Part shown: piece by piece, positions 52,980 to 64,000 of the stretch
Layout: every line of letters begins with the position of its first letter
Numbering within the stretch: the stretch's first letter is position 1
Assembly: GCA_009739215.1 (NCBI GenBank)
Contig: VSJF01000003.1
Span: 124,001-188,000, forward strand
DNA length: 64,000 nucleotides
Direction of reading: 5' to 3'
From: Floccularia luteovirens
Taxonomy: Eukaryota > Basidiomycota > Agaricomycetes > Agaricales > Squamanitaceae
Made by a program: the position numbers and the translations under genes
Notes under the pieces: model-generated
Seen by the model: the letters and a program-made list of their open reading frames with translations, nothing else
What the model was told of the DNA's origin: nothing
Databases searched by the model: none

Positions 52980-55900
52980 ATGAAACCATCTGCCATCGCG
53001 GTTGATTTTGGAACTCCAGAAATCGACTCGCCGCCTCGCTCCTCATTTGAGTTTGAAGAAGTTCCCTACCCCCAGGATCACTGGTCTTCGTCTCATACTC
53101 ATCACGACGAAGAACTTCCTTCACACTACATGTCAGAAGAGAAAGCTCGGCGGAGGGTTAGAGCTCCTGCAGGTCCAGGCACTCACGACTTACCACCAAA
53201 GGAGAACTACGTGCCATATGATGACGAAGGGAAAGACGTGTACAACAAACCACGTCCAAACAGGAATCATGTAGGCAGTGGCCGACCTCCGCAGGTTCAT
53301 TTACCACCTCCAACATCATTAGTACGTTCATATCATCTCTGGAAACGATGCAAGGGCAGTGCGCCAATCGTTGACTAAAATTTGCAGAAAGAATTTGTCG
53401 TCCAAAACCTTGAACATCTCCCTCCTATCATATACACTCTTCTCTCATGTTGGACACGTTTCCACAAAATTGGGGCATCCAACATTGTCGTATGGGACGA
53501 AGCCCACTTTGGAAAATTCGGCTCACATTACCTCAAGCGAGAGTTTTATTTTGATGTCCATCCCCCGCTTGGGAAGATGATTGTTGGTCTTGTGGGTCTC
53601 CTATCTGGATACGACGGTAGCTTCGAATTCAAGAGTGGGGAAGCATATCCTGACCACGTACCGTATGTGGCCATGCGAGTTATGTTGGCCACGTTTGGTG
53701 TGGGTATGGTCCCTTTGGCTTGGTATACTGCTGTCGAGTTGGGGATGAGCCATTGGGCTTGCCATCTCACCGCTTTGATGGTGTTGCTAGGTAAGTCCTC
53801 AATATACTATCTAATACGTCCAAACTTATGAGGGTATTTTAGATCTGGGCTGGTTATGTATTTCCCGCTTTATTTTATTGGACTCTATGCTATTATTTTT
53901 TACATTCCTTACTGTATTTTGCCTCACAAAATTCCACAACCAACAGTACCAGTGAGTTTCCCCTTGTGTTTATGTTATGTGGTTCTGTTAACACCCTCCA
54001 AGGTCGTTTTCTTTTGATTGGTGGTTGTGGCTCTTCATGACCGGCTTTTCCATCGGATGCGTCACCAGGTGTGTTCAAATAGATTAATTATGATATAATA
54101 CCTGCTAACAACCTTCGAAGCGTGAAAATGATTGGACTTTTCGTAACGGCACTTGTAGGATTATACACAATCGAGGACTTATGGGAAAAGTTTGGTGACC
54201 TGAAGATGTCCGTGGTATGTGCTTGTGCTCGAGCTAATTTGGGAATTTTGAGTAACGAAAATCATTAGGAAGATCAAGCTAAGCATTGGGGCGCTCGGAT
54301 TCTCTGTCTTATCATAGTGCCGATTTTGGTTTTCATGGCTTCATTCAAGATCCACTTCCTGATTCTTAACCATTCCGGACCCGGTGACGCACAAATGAGC
54401 TCACTCTTCCAGGCCAATCTCGTTGGAAATGACTTCAAAAACAATCCTTTGGGTAATTTCATTTATAAGATGAAAAGAAAACCCTAGAGGCTGATTGGAA
54501 CTTTCATATAAATTTTCAGAGATAGCATATGGATCCAAACTCACATTAAAAAATATGGGATGGGGTGGTGGTTTGCTTCATTCGCACGTCCAGACTTTCC
54601 CTGTTGGGTCCAATCAGCAACAAGTCACCTGTTACCACTACAAAGATTCGAACAACGACTGGGTTGTCCTTCCTCGATGGGATGAACCCGAATATAACCC
54701 CAATGATGAGATCAAGTATCTGAAACATGGAGATATTATCCGTCTTAACCATGCCGCTACGACACGCAACTTGCATTCACATATGGTCGTCGCACCTGTC
54801 ACCAAGCTCAACTACGAAGTTTCGGGCTATGGAAACTCAACAGTCGGGGATGTACATGATTATTGGCAAGTGGAGGTCGTCGACGACATAACATCTGGCC
54901 ACATTGATCGTATTCACTCTCTCACTACGCGCTTGAGGTTCAAGCATCATGTGCTTGGGTGCTACTTGAGAGCTGCTAATGCCATATTACCGCAGTGGGG
55001 CTTCAAGCAGGTGGAAGTCAGTTGTGATAAGGAAAATAATCCTACTGACGTCCATACATACTGGAATGTCGAAAGTCATTGGAATGACCGCTGTATGTGT
55101 TTTTAGTGCTCTCCTTGCGATTACTCCGGCTCACACGAACTGCATTTTTTTAATAGTAAAACCTGGAGAAACCAAGTATTATAAGTCTCCATTCCTTCGC
55201 GATTTCTGGCACCTTAATGTCGCAATGATGACTTCTAACAACGCGCTCATTCCTGACCCGGACAAGGAGGATATTCTCGCTTCGAAACCTTTCGATTGGC
55301 CATTCCTCCACCTTGGCTTGAGGATGTGCGGGTGGGGAGATCAACAGATTAAATATTATCTCCTTGGTACTCCCATTATTTGGTGGGCCAGTACGGTAAG
55401 CTTGGGAGTTGGGATACTTGCGTTGGGGGTCTACCTGCTGAGATGGCAAAGAAAATACATTGATATGGACGCTCGTAAGTTTCCTAACGATCATAATTGG
55501 TGCACACACTAACCTGTAATACTCGTCAGGCGGATGGGACCACTTTTTGTATGTTGGAAAAATTGCATTCATTGGTTGGGCCCTCCACTTTGTACCATTC
55601 TTGGTGATGGGGCGTGTCACTTACCTTCATCATTATGTATGCCTCTTTTTGCACATATATAAGGTCGCTATTGCTGACTGTCTTCTGTTCACAAGTTACC
55701 AACACTTTACTTTTCCGTGCTGATGCTCGCTCACGTGCTCGACCACTTCATTTTCACCTCTCGCTTCCTGTCTGAAAAGACCAAGTTGATTGTATTTGGT
55801 GTCTGTGCAACTTTGGTTATAGTAAACTTTTGGTGGTTCAGAGGCGTTGCTTTTGGCATTGAGGGACCAATAGGGGAGCATTGGGGTCTTCACTGGCGCA

Positions 55901-55981
55901 AGGTGTGTTATTATCTCTTTTTGTTTTGTTGTGGGTTAAGTTAATCCGTGTATATAGTCATGGAACATCTATAATGATTGA
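52980..55981 (+). CDS. PMT2: Protein O-mannosyltransferase, PMT2 family, 11 exons
   Basis: Predicted 808 residues. The ER-membrane enzyme transfers mannose from dolichyl-phosphate-mannose to Ser/Thr of secretory proteins; PMT2 members normally pair with PMT1. Disordered N-terminus (~115 residues), then CWTRFHKIGASNIVVWDEAH and FGKFGSHYLKREFYFDVHPP LGKM (the loop-1 DE and DVHPP motifs, ~residues 150-172; WDEAHFGKFGS is PMT2-like rather than PMT1/4). Membrane segments and a luminal MIR region follow, with YGSKLTLKNMGWGGGLLHSH, GDIIRLNHAATTRNLHSH and VLGCYLRAANAILPQWGFKQ. The C-terminal membrane part ends GLHWRKSWNIYND. Exons: 52980-53321, 53388-53790, 53843-53951, 54003-54068, 54121-54214, 54269-54452, 54520-55092, 55157-55474, 55530-55636, 55696-55902, 55958-55981. 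All joins are GT-AG and in frame. An in-frame ATG at 52878 exists, but 52980 fits better. Confidence 0.93.
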
Positions 55982-56902
55982 AGTATTCGCTAATCCCTCT
56001 TAAAATACATGCCGATACGCAATAGGTATCATTGACTATGGTTAGACGTTATATATTACGTAGTCTAATCAAAAGAGTTTGCACAATAATTACTCCCACT
56101 GTTAACAGTTAGAAAAAAGAGACCACTTTTGCGTCATAATACCCCTTCTCTCTCTTAAGCTTAGCTACATGACGGCTCTCACGCCGCTCGCTTCAACACG
56201 TCAATCACTGAAGCGGAAAATGGAAGTCAGCGGAATTTACGCGTGGGTGGGTTGGAAATATGCTAAGGATCAGACCAGGTTATTTAGCCGCCGTGCGTGT
56301 AAACGACGCTTGGGATAAATAATCCTTTTGGACAGTACTTGCAGGGATGCAATGACTCATGGATCATTGCAATTCTGGCATTTGATATTTCTGTGGTCAT
56401 GCGTGAAAGTCAGCAAGGCGTGTTGTGGTACTGATTCATGTGCTAGTCTTTATTCGGACCAATGCTGTACTTCCGGTCACAATGGAATAGGGGAAACACT
56501 ACAACTTCACAGATCATCGCCCCAGAGAAAACTGCGGACACTTCACGTTAGATATAAATAGAAACCCCCTAGGACCTTTGTTTATCTACAACTGCACTTC
56601 CTAACCGGGACAAATAAGTATGTGACCTATAGAGGCTGCGCACGAACTTTAAAATAGTCTATCTGTAATTTCCTCGCCACTCGCATGCATATAGAAATAA
56701 ACGTTAATATCAGCTTGTTTTCCAATGCATGGGTTATTATGTGAGCAAAAACCGTTTGCCAAGTATGAATTACTCGCTTTCAATTACCTTTCAAACCCGC
56801 ACACGTGATGACATCCCCAGATTAGATAAATTTGTGGAACATAGATAAGGCGCACTCACACAATCATTACTATGTACGTACTGCCTTTAGTTGCTCACAT
56901 CC
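55982..56902. other. Intergenic region
   Basis: No convincing gene; short frames only. An ATATAAATAG TATA-like box near 56550 and CT-rich stretches could belong to the promoter of the next gene. Confidence 0.4.
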
Positions 56903-57726
56903 ATGTTAGGTACGCAAAATTAATATTTGCTCTTTATTGCTAAAAAACACACATTGTTACGGCAGTCGTGGGCTTAACTGGTGGCATTTCCACTGGTAAA
57001 TCGACAGTCTCGAACCTCCTAAAAGCAAGGGGTGTCCCAATCATAGACGCAGACATCCTTGCACGCCAAGTTGTTGAGCCAAACACACCAGCTCTCAAAA
57101 GGATTGCGGATTTCTTTGGCAGAGAAGTTTTGTTACCTGACGGGTCCCTTGATCGAAAGAAGCTCGGATCAATTATTTTCAATGACGAGGTGAAGAGGAG
57201 GAAGCTGAATAGGATTGTGCACCCTGCCGTGAGAAAAGCTATGCTTTGGGCGGTAATCAAAAACTGGTTCAAGGGAGAGAAATATGTGGTACTGGATGTA
57301 CCCTTGTTGATTGAAGGGGGTTTGTATAAACTAGTGGGAAAGGTTGTCGTGGTTTATTGGCAAGTTTGCATATTAGGGAAAGAGGGTTTAGAAGTTGCTA
57401 ACAATTTTTTTAGTTCTTCTGAAATCCAACTTCAGCGCTTGATGCTTCGTGACAATTCATCACGGGAGGAAGCCTCTTCTCGCCTCAACTCACAACTTCC
57501 CATCACGGAAAAAGTTGCTTATGCTGATCAAGTGCTCGACAATTCGGGCTCCCTGCAAGAATTGGAGAATCAAGTGGACATGTTCGTGCGCAAGCTAAAT
57601 AAGGAAGCAGGGTGGTTTTGGATGTTGAGTTGGTTATTCCCTCCCATAGGGTTACTCTCTGCTGCTTGCACCCTAACTTATCGAAAACTGAGTGGGAAAA
57701 GGACCCTAAAAAAGAAAAGTACATAA
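56903..57726 (+). CDS. CAB5: Dephospho-CoA kinase, 3 exons with one GC-AG intron
   Basis: Last step of coenzyme A synthesis: phosphorylates the ribose 3'-OH of dephospho-CoA with ATP. Predicted 237 residues. Exon 1 is only 7 nt (56903-56909); exon 2 is 56966-57359; exon 3 is 57414-57726. The start MLVVGLTGGISTGKST carries the P-loop, then GVPIIDADILARQVVEPNTP, FFGREVLLPDGSLDRKKLG, IVHPAVRKAMLWA and YVVLDVPLLIEGGL. Intron 2 must begin GCAAGT (57360) and end TTTTTTTAG (57413), with branch site GCTAAC; only this join gives VVVVYCSSEIQLQRLMLRDN. Other donors give a stop. A C-terminal hydrophobic stretch (WFWMLSWLFPPIGLLSAACT) followed by a basic tail suggests membrane anchoring, as in other eukaryotic members. 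Confidence 0.93.
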
Positions 57727-58512
57727 ACCAGATCCAGTATTTCTATGATTCGACTTTACGCTGGTCTGCTTGTTGCTGATATTCTGATATTGATCTGTAA
57801 CTGTTGAACATGAGCACAGAGCCTTGTCGGATGGGATTCATTCGTCGGACTTGCATCTTTGTTGTGTTGTTGTTATCTTGGTAACACTGCCACTTCCTCA
57901 GGACCCTGTGCTGATGGAATGATGGATTGTGGCAAAAAATCCTCCGCAAAATACCCAAAAAATCAATTTACAGTAAGCTGAATGAGGCTAAAAACGGAAT
58001 TAGTGGTTGTCTTTAACCCTATAAACTGATGGACATCAGAATGTATTATTACAACATCAAACAGTCCGAAGTGAGCGGCGGACAGTGGGTGGGTTCTTGA
58101 ATATGCAGTGGGTGCATCCGCCCGGACGGTTGGCCGGTGATGAAAGGGGTAAGAGATTGTTTTAGGGGAAGTAATAGTAGAGAAAGATAGTGAATATAGA
58201 GGATGTAGCGAACCTGGGGTTGCAGCCGAAGGCGACGACAGCAGATGCCGAGGTCGAGGACGGAGGGAGATCAGGATTGCTGTGGTGTGTCAGCAGCATC
58301 ATTCCGAAAACCGATGGCTAACCGGACTTTCAGATTCAGTCTTCATCACGCCCTCTTGTCTCTTCCTTCCACCTTTCCGTCCGGCGTTTCCTCTTTTCTC
58401 CTCTTTCTTCCCTGAACGTTATGCTAGCTTGAATTTCTCTCATCGACACGAACTATAAACGACATCCAAGACACTCAACTCCAATCCGTATTTCTTCGTC
58501 ACCTGACGAGCA
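57727..58512. other. Intergenic region between CAB5 and the flippase gene
   Basis: No gene seen. The right part has CT-rich runs (58330-58420) typical of fungal promoters or leaders before the flippase start. Confidence 0.45.
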
Positions 58513-61500
58513 ATGCATTGGAAGGCGTACAAGCCGTACACTGCCAAATTGGCCAAGTGGTATGCCACACTCTCCTGTTTCAAAGTCGAGGATATATTCC
58601 ACAAGAAGAGGGTCCCTGGCCCACAACGTACCATATTCATAAACGAAAACCTTCCAAACGACTATTATGACGCAAAGGGCCGAGTCAAGAAAGAATATAT
58701 TTATTCAACAAATCAAGTTATCACTTCAAAGTACACCATTCTCACTTTCATACCGCGAAACTTGCTCGAGCAGTTTAGACGTGTTGCAAACATGTGAGTT
58801 CTCTGCCTAATCCTCTCCTCCTTTTTGCTACGTTCCGAAGCGTATCTGCTACACAATTATGGAAATGGGTGCGAACTTCCGGGATCACCTGTGTTGTTTC
58901 GCCCCCATCATTTACAAAGACTCACTTTGTCATCGAATTACACATGTCTCCTTTCTCGGGTCCCGTATAACCTTCAACATTATACTAATGTCTTTGTCAG
59001 ATTTTTCCTTGGCATTGCTATACTACAGTTCTCCAACTTATTCTCAACTATATCCCCTGGTCTGGTCATCCTTCCCTTGCTCATCGTTCTCGGTATCACC
59101 GCTGTGAAGGACGGTTATGAAGATATCAAACGCCACCAGTCAGATCGCCGCGTCAACCATACCCCCGTTCGATCGCTCGCGGGAGGTGATTGGGAGAATC
59201 CTAATATAATGGGTCCTAAGAGTCGTACATTCGTCCGCGGGTTGCCTACGCGCTCACTTAGAGTCAGAAGAATTAAAAATACGAATCCAAATGGGGAAGA
59301 ACTACAAGAGGTTCGATCACCCACTGCAGAGGAAGACATGGAATTCGATGACTTGGAGGAAACTTCAGCAAACCGCCATCTATTTACTTTGCAGGACGGA
59401 AAGATCAGACCGCATTGGAAGAGAAATTGCTGGGAGGATATGCGAGTTGGCGATTTCGTTAAAATCCGTGACAATGAATCCCTGCCAGCTGATATACTCA
59501 TCTGTTCGACTTCGGAAGAGGAAAATGTGGCATTTGTAGAAACAAAAAACCTCGATGGAGAAACTAATCTCAAATCGCGTAATGCCGTGCCTGCTCTGAC
59601 GCATATACGATCTGCTGCAGATTGTGCATCACCCTGCAACGCTTTCCGCATTGAATGTGATAAACCAGATATGAACATGTACAAACTCAACGCTGCAGTG
59701 AAAGCTGGATCAAACGTCTATCCAGTGGATATGCAGATGGTTCTGTTGCGTGGTACTGTTTTGCGGAACACTGGCTGGGTCATCGGCGTCGTTATGTACA
59801 CTGGTCATGACACTAGGATTGTAATGAACTCTGGAGGAACACCTAGTAAGAGGAGTAAGGTAGAACGACAAATGAACCCTCAAGTGTACGTCCAGCATCC
59901 AATTTGTTACTCATGCAAGTTTATTCAATTCCTTGGTTAGCTTCATCAACTTGTTGCTCTTGGGAATTATGGCAATGACTTGTGCTATTGTTGACTCTGT
60001 ATTGGAGAAACGATTCTATCCCCTGGATGCCCCATGGTTGTACGGTGCCAACCGTTCAAACGACAATCCCTCAATCAACGGTATTATCACTTTCGCATTC
60101 GCACTGATCACGTAAGTCGACTTCTTATTCAAAGTCTTATGATATTCCTCACTCCTTGAATAGATTCCAAAACATTGTCCCTATCTCATTATACATCTCC
60201 ATTGAGTTTGTGCGGACGTGTCAAGCTGCTTTCATTTATTTCGACCAGGAAATGTCCTATAAAGGTCATTATACTGTTGCCAGGAGCTGGAATCTTTCGG
60301 ACGATTTGGGTCAAATCGAATACATATTCTCTGACAAGACAGGTACACTAACCCAGGTAATTACCATACATTTATTCTGACCTACATGTGGATATATGCG
60401 CTAACAAAATTTAGAATTCAATGATATTCCGGAAGTGCACAATCGGAGGGAAGGTTTACAGTGGCGAAGAATCGGTCGGTGGCGAGACCGAAGATTACGA
60501 TTTAAGGAGAATTCAGGCAAAGAACAAATTGAAAAATGTAGAGAAGAATTTTGGCCCTGATCATTCTGGTGGCTCGTCAACTGCTGTTCCCACCAACCAT
60601 TCTTCCTCTCAAGAGAAACATGTGGATGGCGCGAGCTTGAATCTACCTGCAGAAGCACCTCCCACAAATCCAATTGTTCACTTCCGTGATGCAGAATTAG
60701 TCCGTGACATCGACCGGGCGGTTCACGTCAATGCCGACAGTTCTGACGCTGCTCATGCTCGACAACTAAATGGCTTTTTCACCGTCCTTGCTCTATGTCA
60801 TACTGTCCTTACATCTGTGGATCCTATAACTGGTGCTATCGGATATAAAGCACAGAGTCCTGATGAAGCTGCATTGGTACAAGCTGCGGCTGACATGGGC
60901 TTCGTGTTTAGAGGCAGGGATCGCGAAACTTTGACCCTACAAACACCATTCTGCGGGACTGGAGAGGACGGGGAAGGTGATGGTCTAGAACGTTACGAGC
61001 TGTTGAATATCTTAGAGTTCACGAGTTCACGAAAGAGGATGAGTGTAGTCGTGAGGAAAATTGATTCAGGCGATGACAGACTGTTCTTGCTTTCCAAAGG
61101 AGCAGATAATGTCATTTTCGAACGGCTAAAACCAGGAAGCGAGGAGACAGAGGGTTTGAGAGCTACTACCGAACGTCATTTGGATGAATTCGCCAGTCAA
61201 GGTTTACGAACACTAACTTTAGCATACCGTGTCATCAATGGTACGTCAATTTATGTTGAACATAGTCATGTCACCTGATTTTTTATTTCTGTAGAGGACG
61301 AATATCAAGCATGGAGCGAACGTTACCATGAGGCAACTGTGGCTATGGATGATCGGGATGCCAAGATCGAGGCTGTATCTGATGAACTCGAACAGAATTT
61401 GAGGTTACTCGGTGCGACCGCAATTGAGGACAAACTACAGGATGGTGTCCCAGAAACCATAGCAGACTTGAAACGTGCAGGCATCAAGATATGGGTAGCT

Positions 61501-63848
61501 ACTGGTGACAAGCTTGAAACCGCTATAGGTAAGCTTGCATACCATGTTTTCTCCTGCTGGGCTTTGTATCATCTTGTGATATCTTACTGATGTTGTTGCA
61601 TAGCCATTGGACACAGCACAAATCTCATTGGGCGCGATTCTAATATCATTGTGATTCGGGGAAGTAACCCCGGTGGTCGACCTGTCTACCAGCAAATGGT
61701 GCACGCTATGGAGGAATTCTTCCCAGAAAGTGGAATCCTCAATGGTGACGGAGAAGTCATCACCGAAAAGACACAACAAGGGCAAATTTCCCCAAGCAAC
61801 ACAACTACGAATCAGTTATGGGGCCAGAACCCGACAAGCAGTCTCAGAAGAGTAAATACCGGTGTTTCATCCATCGTTGGTTCTAATAATGGTGATCGTC
61901 CTGGTGGTTTTGTGCTGGTTGTTGACGGAGGCGCTTTGAACGTCGTAAGTTTTTCTCCCTCAGCCCTCGTCCCAGTTTTGAATGCTGACCCTGTTCGTTA
62001 GGCCCTTGATGATGAACGTCATAAAACCCTTCTATTGAAACTTGCCACACTATGCGACGGCGTGATATGTTGTCGTGTATCCCCCTCGCAGAAGGCACTC
62101 GTTGTTAGGCTGGTTAAAGAAGGTCTAGGCACAATGACGCTTGCTATTGGTGACGGTGCCAATGACGTTAGCATGATTCAGGTGAGTTTACCTAGTTAGG
62201 ATTGACCACAAATATTGATCTCCTTTTATATTTTTGTATCGTCAGGCTGCTGATGTTGGAGTTGGTATATCTGGTGAAGAAGGTCTTCAAGCTGTGAACT
62301 CGTCGGATTATGCTATTGGACAGGTATGATAATCTCCTTTGGTTGTGTGATCACAAGCTGACTTTAATGAAAACGATAGTTCCGATTCCTCAAGCGCTTG
62401 TTGCTTGTACATGGGCATTGGTCTTATGCGCGTAACGGAAACATGTAAGTCGCTGTTATCACCTGTCGAGCAACATTTCATGACAACCTTGTCTTGTAGG
62501 ATCTTGAACTTCTTCTATAAGAACATATTGTGTATAGGTGTTCTATGGTGGTTCCAGATCTATTGCGGCTGGAGTTCCAATTAGTGAGTTGCAAATATAT
62601 GAACTCTAGCCAAGCTAGATTCTGATGCGTCTACAGTGTATTTGAGTATACGTACCTTCTGTTCTGGAATTCCTTCTGGACTATTGCCCCTGTCATAGGC
62701 ATTGGTTTGTTCGACCGTTTCGCAGGTATGTATTAATGGATTTATTATATCTGTTCTTCGTGTCAATCGTTGTCTTAGATGCTCATGTGTTGATGGATCT
62801 ACCGGAACTCTACCGCTTTGGACGCGAAGGGAAATGGTTCGGAATGAAGTCCTTCGTCATATACATGCTTGATGGTATAATTCAAGTAAGCTCCTTTCTG
62901 ATTCCTTATTCTGTGATGCTGAAATCATTTCCTTGTAGTCCGCCATTATATTCTTCATCATATTTTACCCTTACTTTACACCAACCACCCGGCATGACGG
63001 ACTAACTGTTAACCTATACGAGTTTTCAACGGTATGTTTTTTGTCTCGAATGAAGTAACAATTACTTATTCAAGTGATAGACGATGGTGTTTGCCGCTGT
63101 ATTTGCTGCGAACTTCTTCAATGGCTTGAACACAAGTGTATGGGTTGGTTGGATGTTCTTCGCGATATTCATTGGAGACTTCCTGGTTTGGATTTACACA
63201 GTGAGTTGAGATGAGTTCTAAAGTACGATAGTTTCTGATAATTATGGATCGCAGATCGTATACAATGCCATATCGCCGTCATGGTTTGTCACCCAGGTCT
63301 GGGGAAACAATCACATCCTGTTTGCCTCTGCGTATTTCTGGTTGTGTATTCCTTTGACGATCATCCTCGCCCTCACGCCTCGGTATTTGGCGAAGGCATA
63401 CAAGTTCGGATATGCGCCAGATGATATCGATATTGTTCGCTATATACGCAAAACACAGCCAGACAGAGATCTAGCACATGATGCAAAGGAGAAAGCAGGA
63501 GGTCTCGCCGGTTATGTTCGTCCTTTGTCCCAAGCTTCTCATTTGGAAAGTGTCCACTCGTTTGCTCCTCGACCTTCTATGGACCCTAGGAGTGTCAGTA
63601 GAACGGATATGTCTACTGGTATGCGGTCGTTCAATCGTGGATTCGATTTCTCTACCGAAGAGAATGGAGTGGCTATGAGGAGGATACAAACTAACCTTTC
63701 AGAAAGAAGACAAAGTAACCGAAACCTCCCCGCTACAAATGCAAGTGGATCTTCACCGAAGAGAAGAATTGACACCTTAACCCACGTATTCACCGTACGA
63801 CGCAACTTCCTTCGTCGCAAAGGTTCGGCACCGAAAGATGCACAGTGA
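58513..63848 (+). CDS. P4-ATPase phospholipid flippase, Dnf type, 16 exons
   Basis: Predicted 1446 residues. ATP-driven flipping of phospholipids to the cytosolic leaflet of plasma membrane or endosomes; Dnf enzymes need a Cdc50/Lem3 partner. Seen in order: [56 protein letters not shown] (TM1-2), [29 protein letters not shown] (actuator, ~residue 280), [15 protein letters not shown] (P4-type PISL), [10 protein letters not shown] (phosphorylated Asp, ~residue 503), [51 protein letters not shown] and [20 protein letters not shown] before the last membrane segments, with a Ser/Arg-rich C-terminal tail. Exons: 58513-58793, 59001-59885, 59941-60111, 60164-60356, 60415-61240, 61295-61528, 61604-61944, 62002-62181, 62246-62323, 62380-62444, 62500-62583, 62637-62725, 62779-62885, 62939-63031, 63081-63200, 63255-63848. 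All GT-AG and in frame. The first intron is unusually long (207 nt). Confidence 0.94.
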
Positions 63849-64000
63849 TTGGGTTTTTGTGGCGGATTCAGAGTGGATGGTTATCTTAGTTTCATTTAAT
63901 TTACGCTGTTTGCTACCTTGCTTAACTTAGAATGCGTTATCTTTTCTTTCCCCCCTTTTCGTTGCCACTACATCAGCATTTGTAACCCTCCCAACCCCCT
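63849..64000. other. 3' flank of the flippase gene
   Basis: Probably 3' untranslated region and downstream spacer, T-rich. No further gene start is seen before the window ends. Confidence 0.4.

Noticed and set aside
56328..56561. 77-codon Cys-rich frame between PMT2 and CAB5
   Set aside because: Short, no intron or start context, no recognised motif; considered as a small secreted protein but no convincing signal peptide.
59115..59690. 191-codon minus-strand frame
   Set aside because: Antisense shadow of flippase exon 2, which carries the conserved actuator motif.
43291..63848. Gene block as a biosynthetic or defence cluster
   Set aside because: The products (amino-acid permease, ING fragment, MFS permease, fibrillarin, PMT2, CoA kinase, flippase) belong to unrelated housekeeping processes, and no backbone enzyme or effector is present.

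Overview
The window looks like an assembly segment from a filamentous basidiomycete, most likely an Agaricomycete. This is inferred from very intron-dense genes with introns of about 50-60 nt and GT...AG borders, from a basidiomycete-style flippase, PMT2-type mannosyltransferase and amino-acid permease, and from Ty3/gypsy chromovirus, Ty1/copia and Tc1/mariner relics. The genus cannot be told from the sequence alone. No tRNA, rRNA or CRISPR array was seen.

Layout. Bases 1 to about 43,020 are a transposon island with no recognisable host gene except one possible coiled-coil ORF. It is a stack of nested insertions: two gypsy elements on the minus strand (GypsyB 13.65-18.63 kb and a chromodomain element, GypsyA, 18.63-28.07 kb), a long copia element on the minus strand (33.86-40.85 kb), a complete short non-autonomous copia element (20.26-22.47 kb), a Tc1/mariner element (10.45-11.77 kb), a DDE transposase gene split between 2.99-8.88 kb and 40.85-43.02 kb, three copies of a TIR element rich in CCATAG subrepeats (called K here), and many solo LTRs. 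The LTR families are named here by letter: A/B (TGTTGC...CTCAACA, copia), C (TGTTATGACC...GGTAACA, 605 bp), D/E (TGTAGG...GCTATA), F (TGAAGG...CCCACA, about 1.05 kb), G (TGTAAGGGG...CCCTTACA, 390 bp, the GypsyA LTR) and H. For most solo LTRs a 4-5 bp target-site duplication (TSD) was found in the sequence and fixes the borders.

Bases 43,290-63,850 are a compact gene block with almost no repeats: an amino-acid transporter (18 exons), an ING-type N-terminal fragment without its PHD finger, an MFS monocarboxylate-type transporter (minus strand), a fibrillarin gene broken by four single-base insertions, a PMT2-family protein O-mannosyltransferase (11 exons), dephospho-CoA kinase (3 exons, one GC-AG intron) and a P4-ATPase phospholipid flippase (16 exons). 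These are unrelated housekeeping and transport functions, not a cluster.

The most interesting structural result is evidence for an inversion of about 31 kb inside the island (breakpoints near 2,900 and 33,862). Flipping that segment back rejoins a cut copia LTR, gives the copia element a matching TSD (GCAAA), rejoins the halves of the transposase gene, and rejoins a cut C-family LTR. No new defence, metabolic or signalling system was found.
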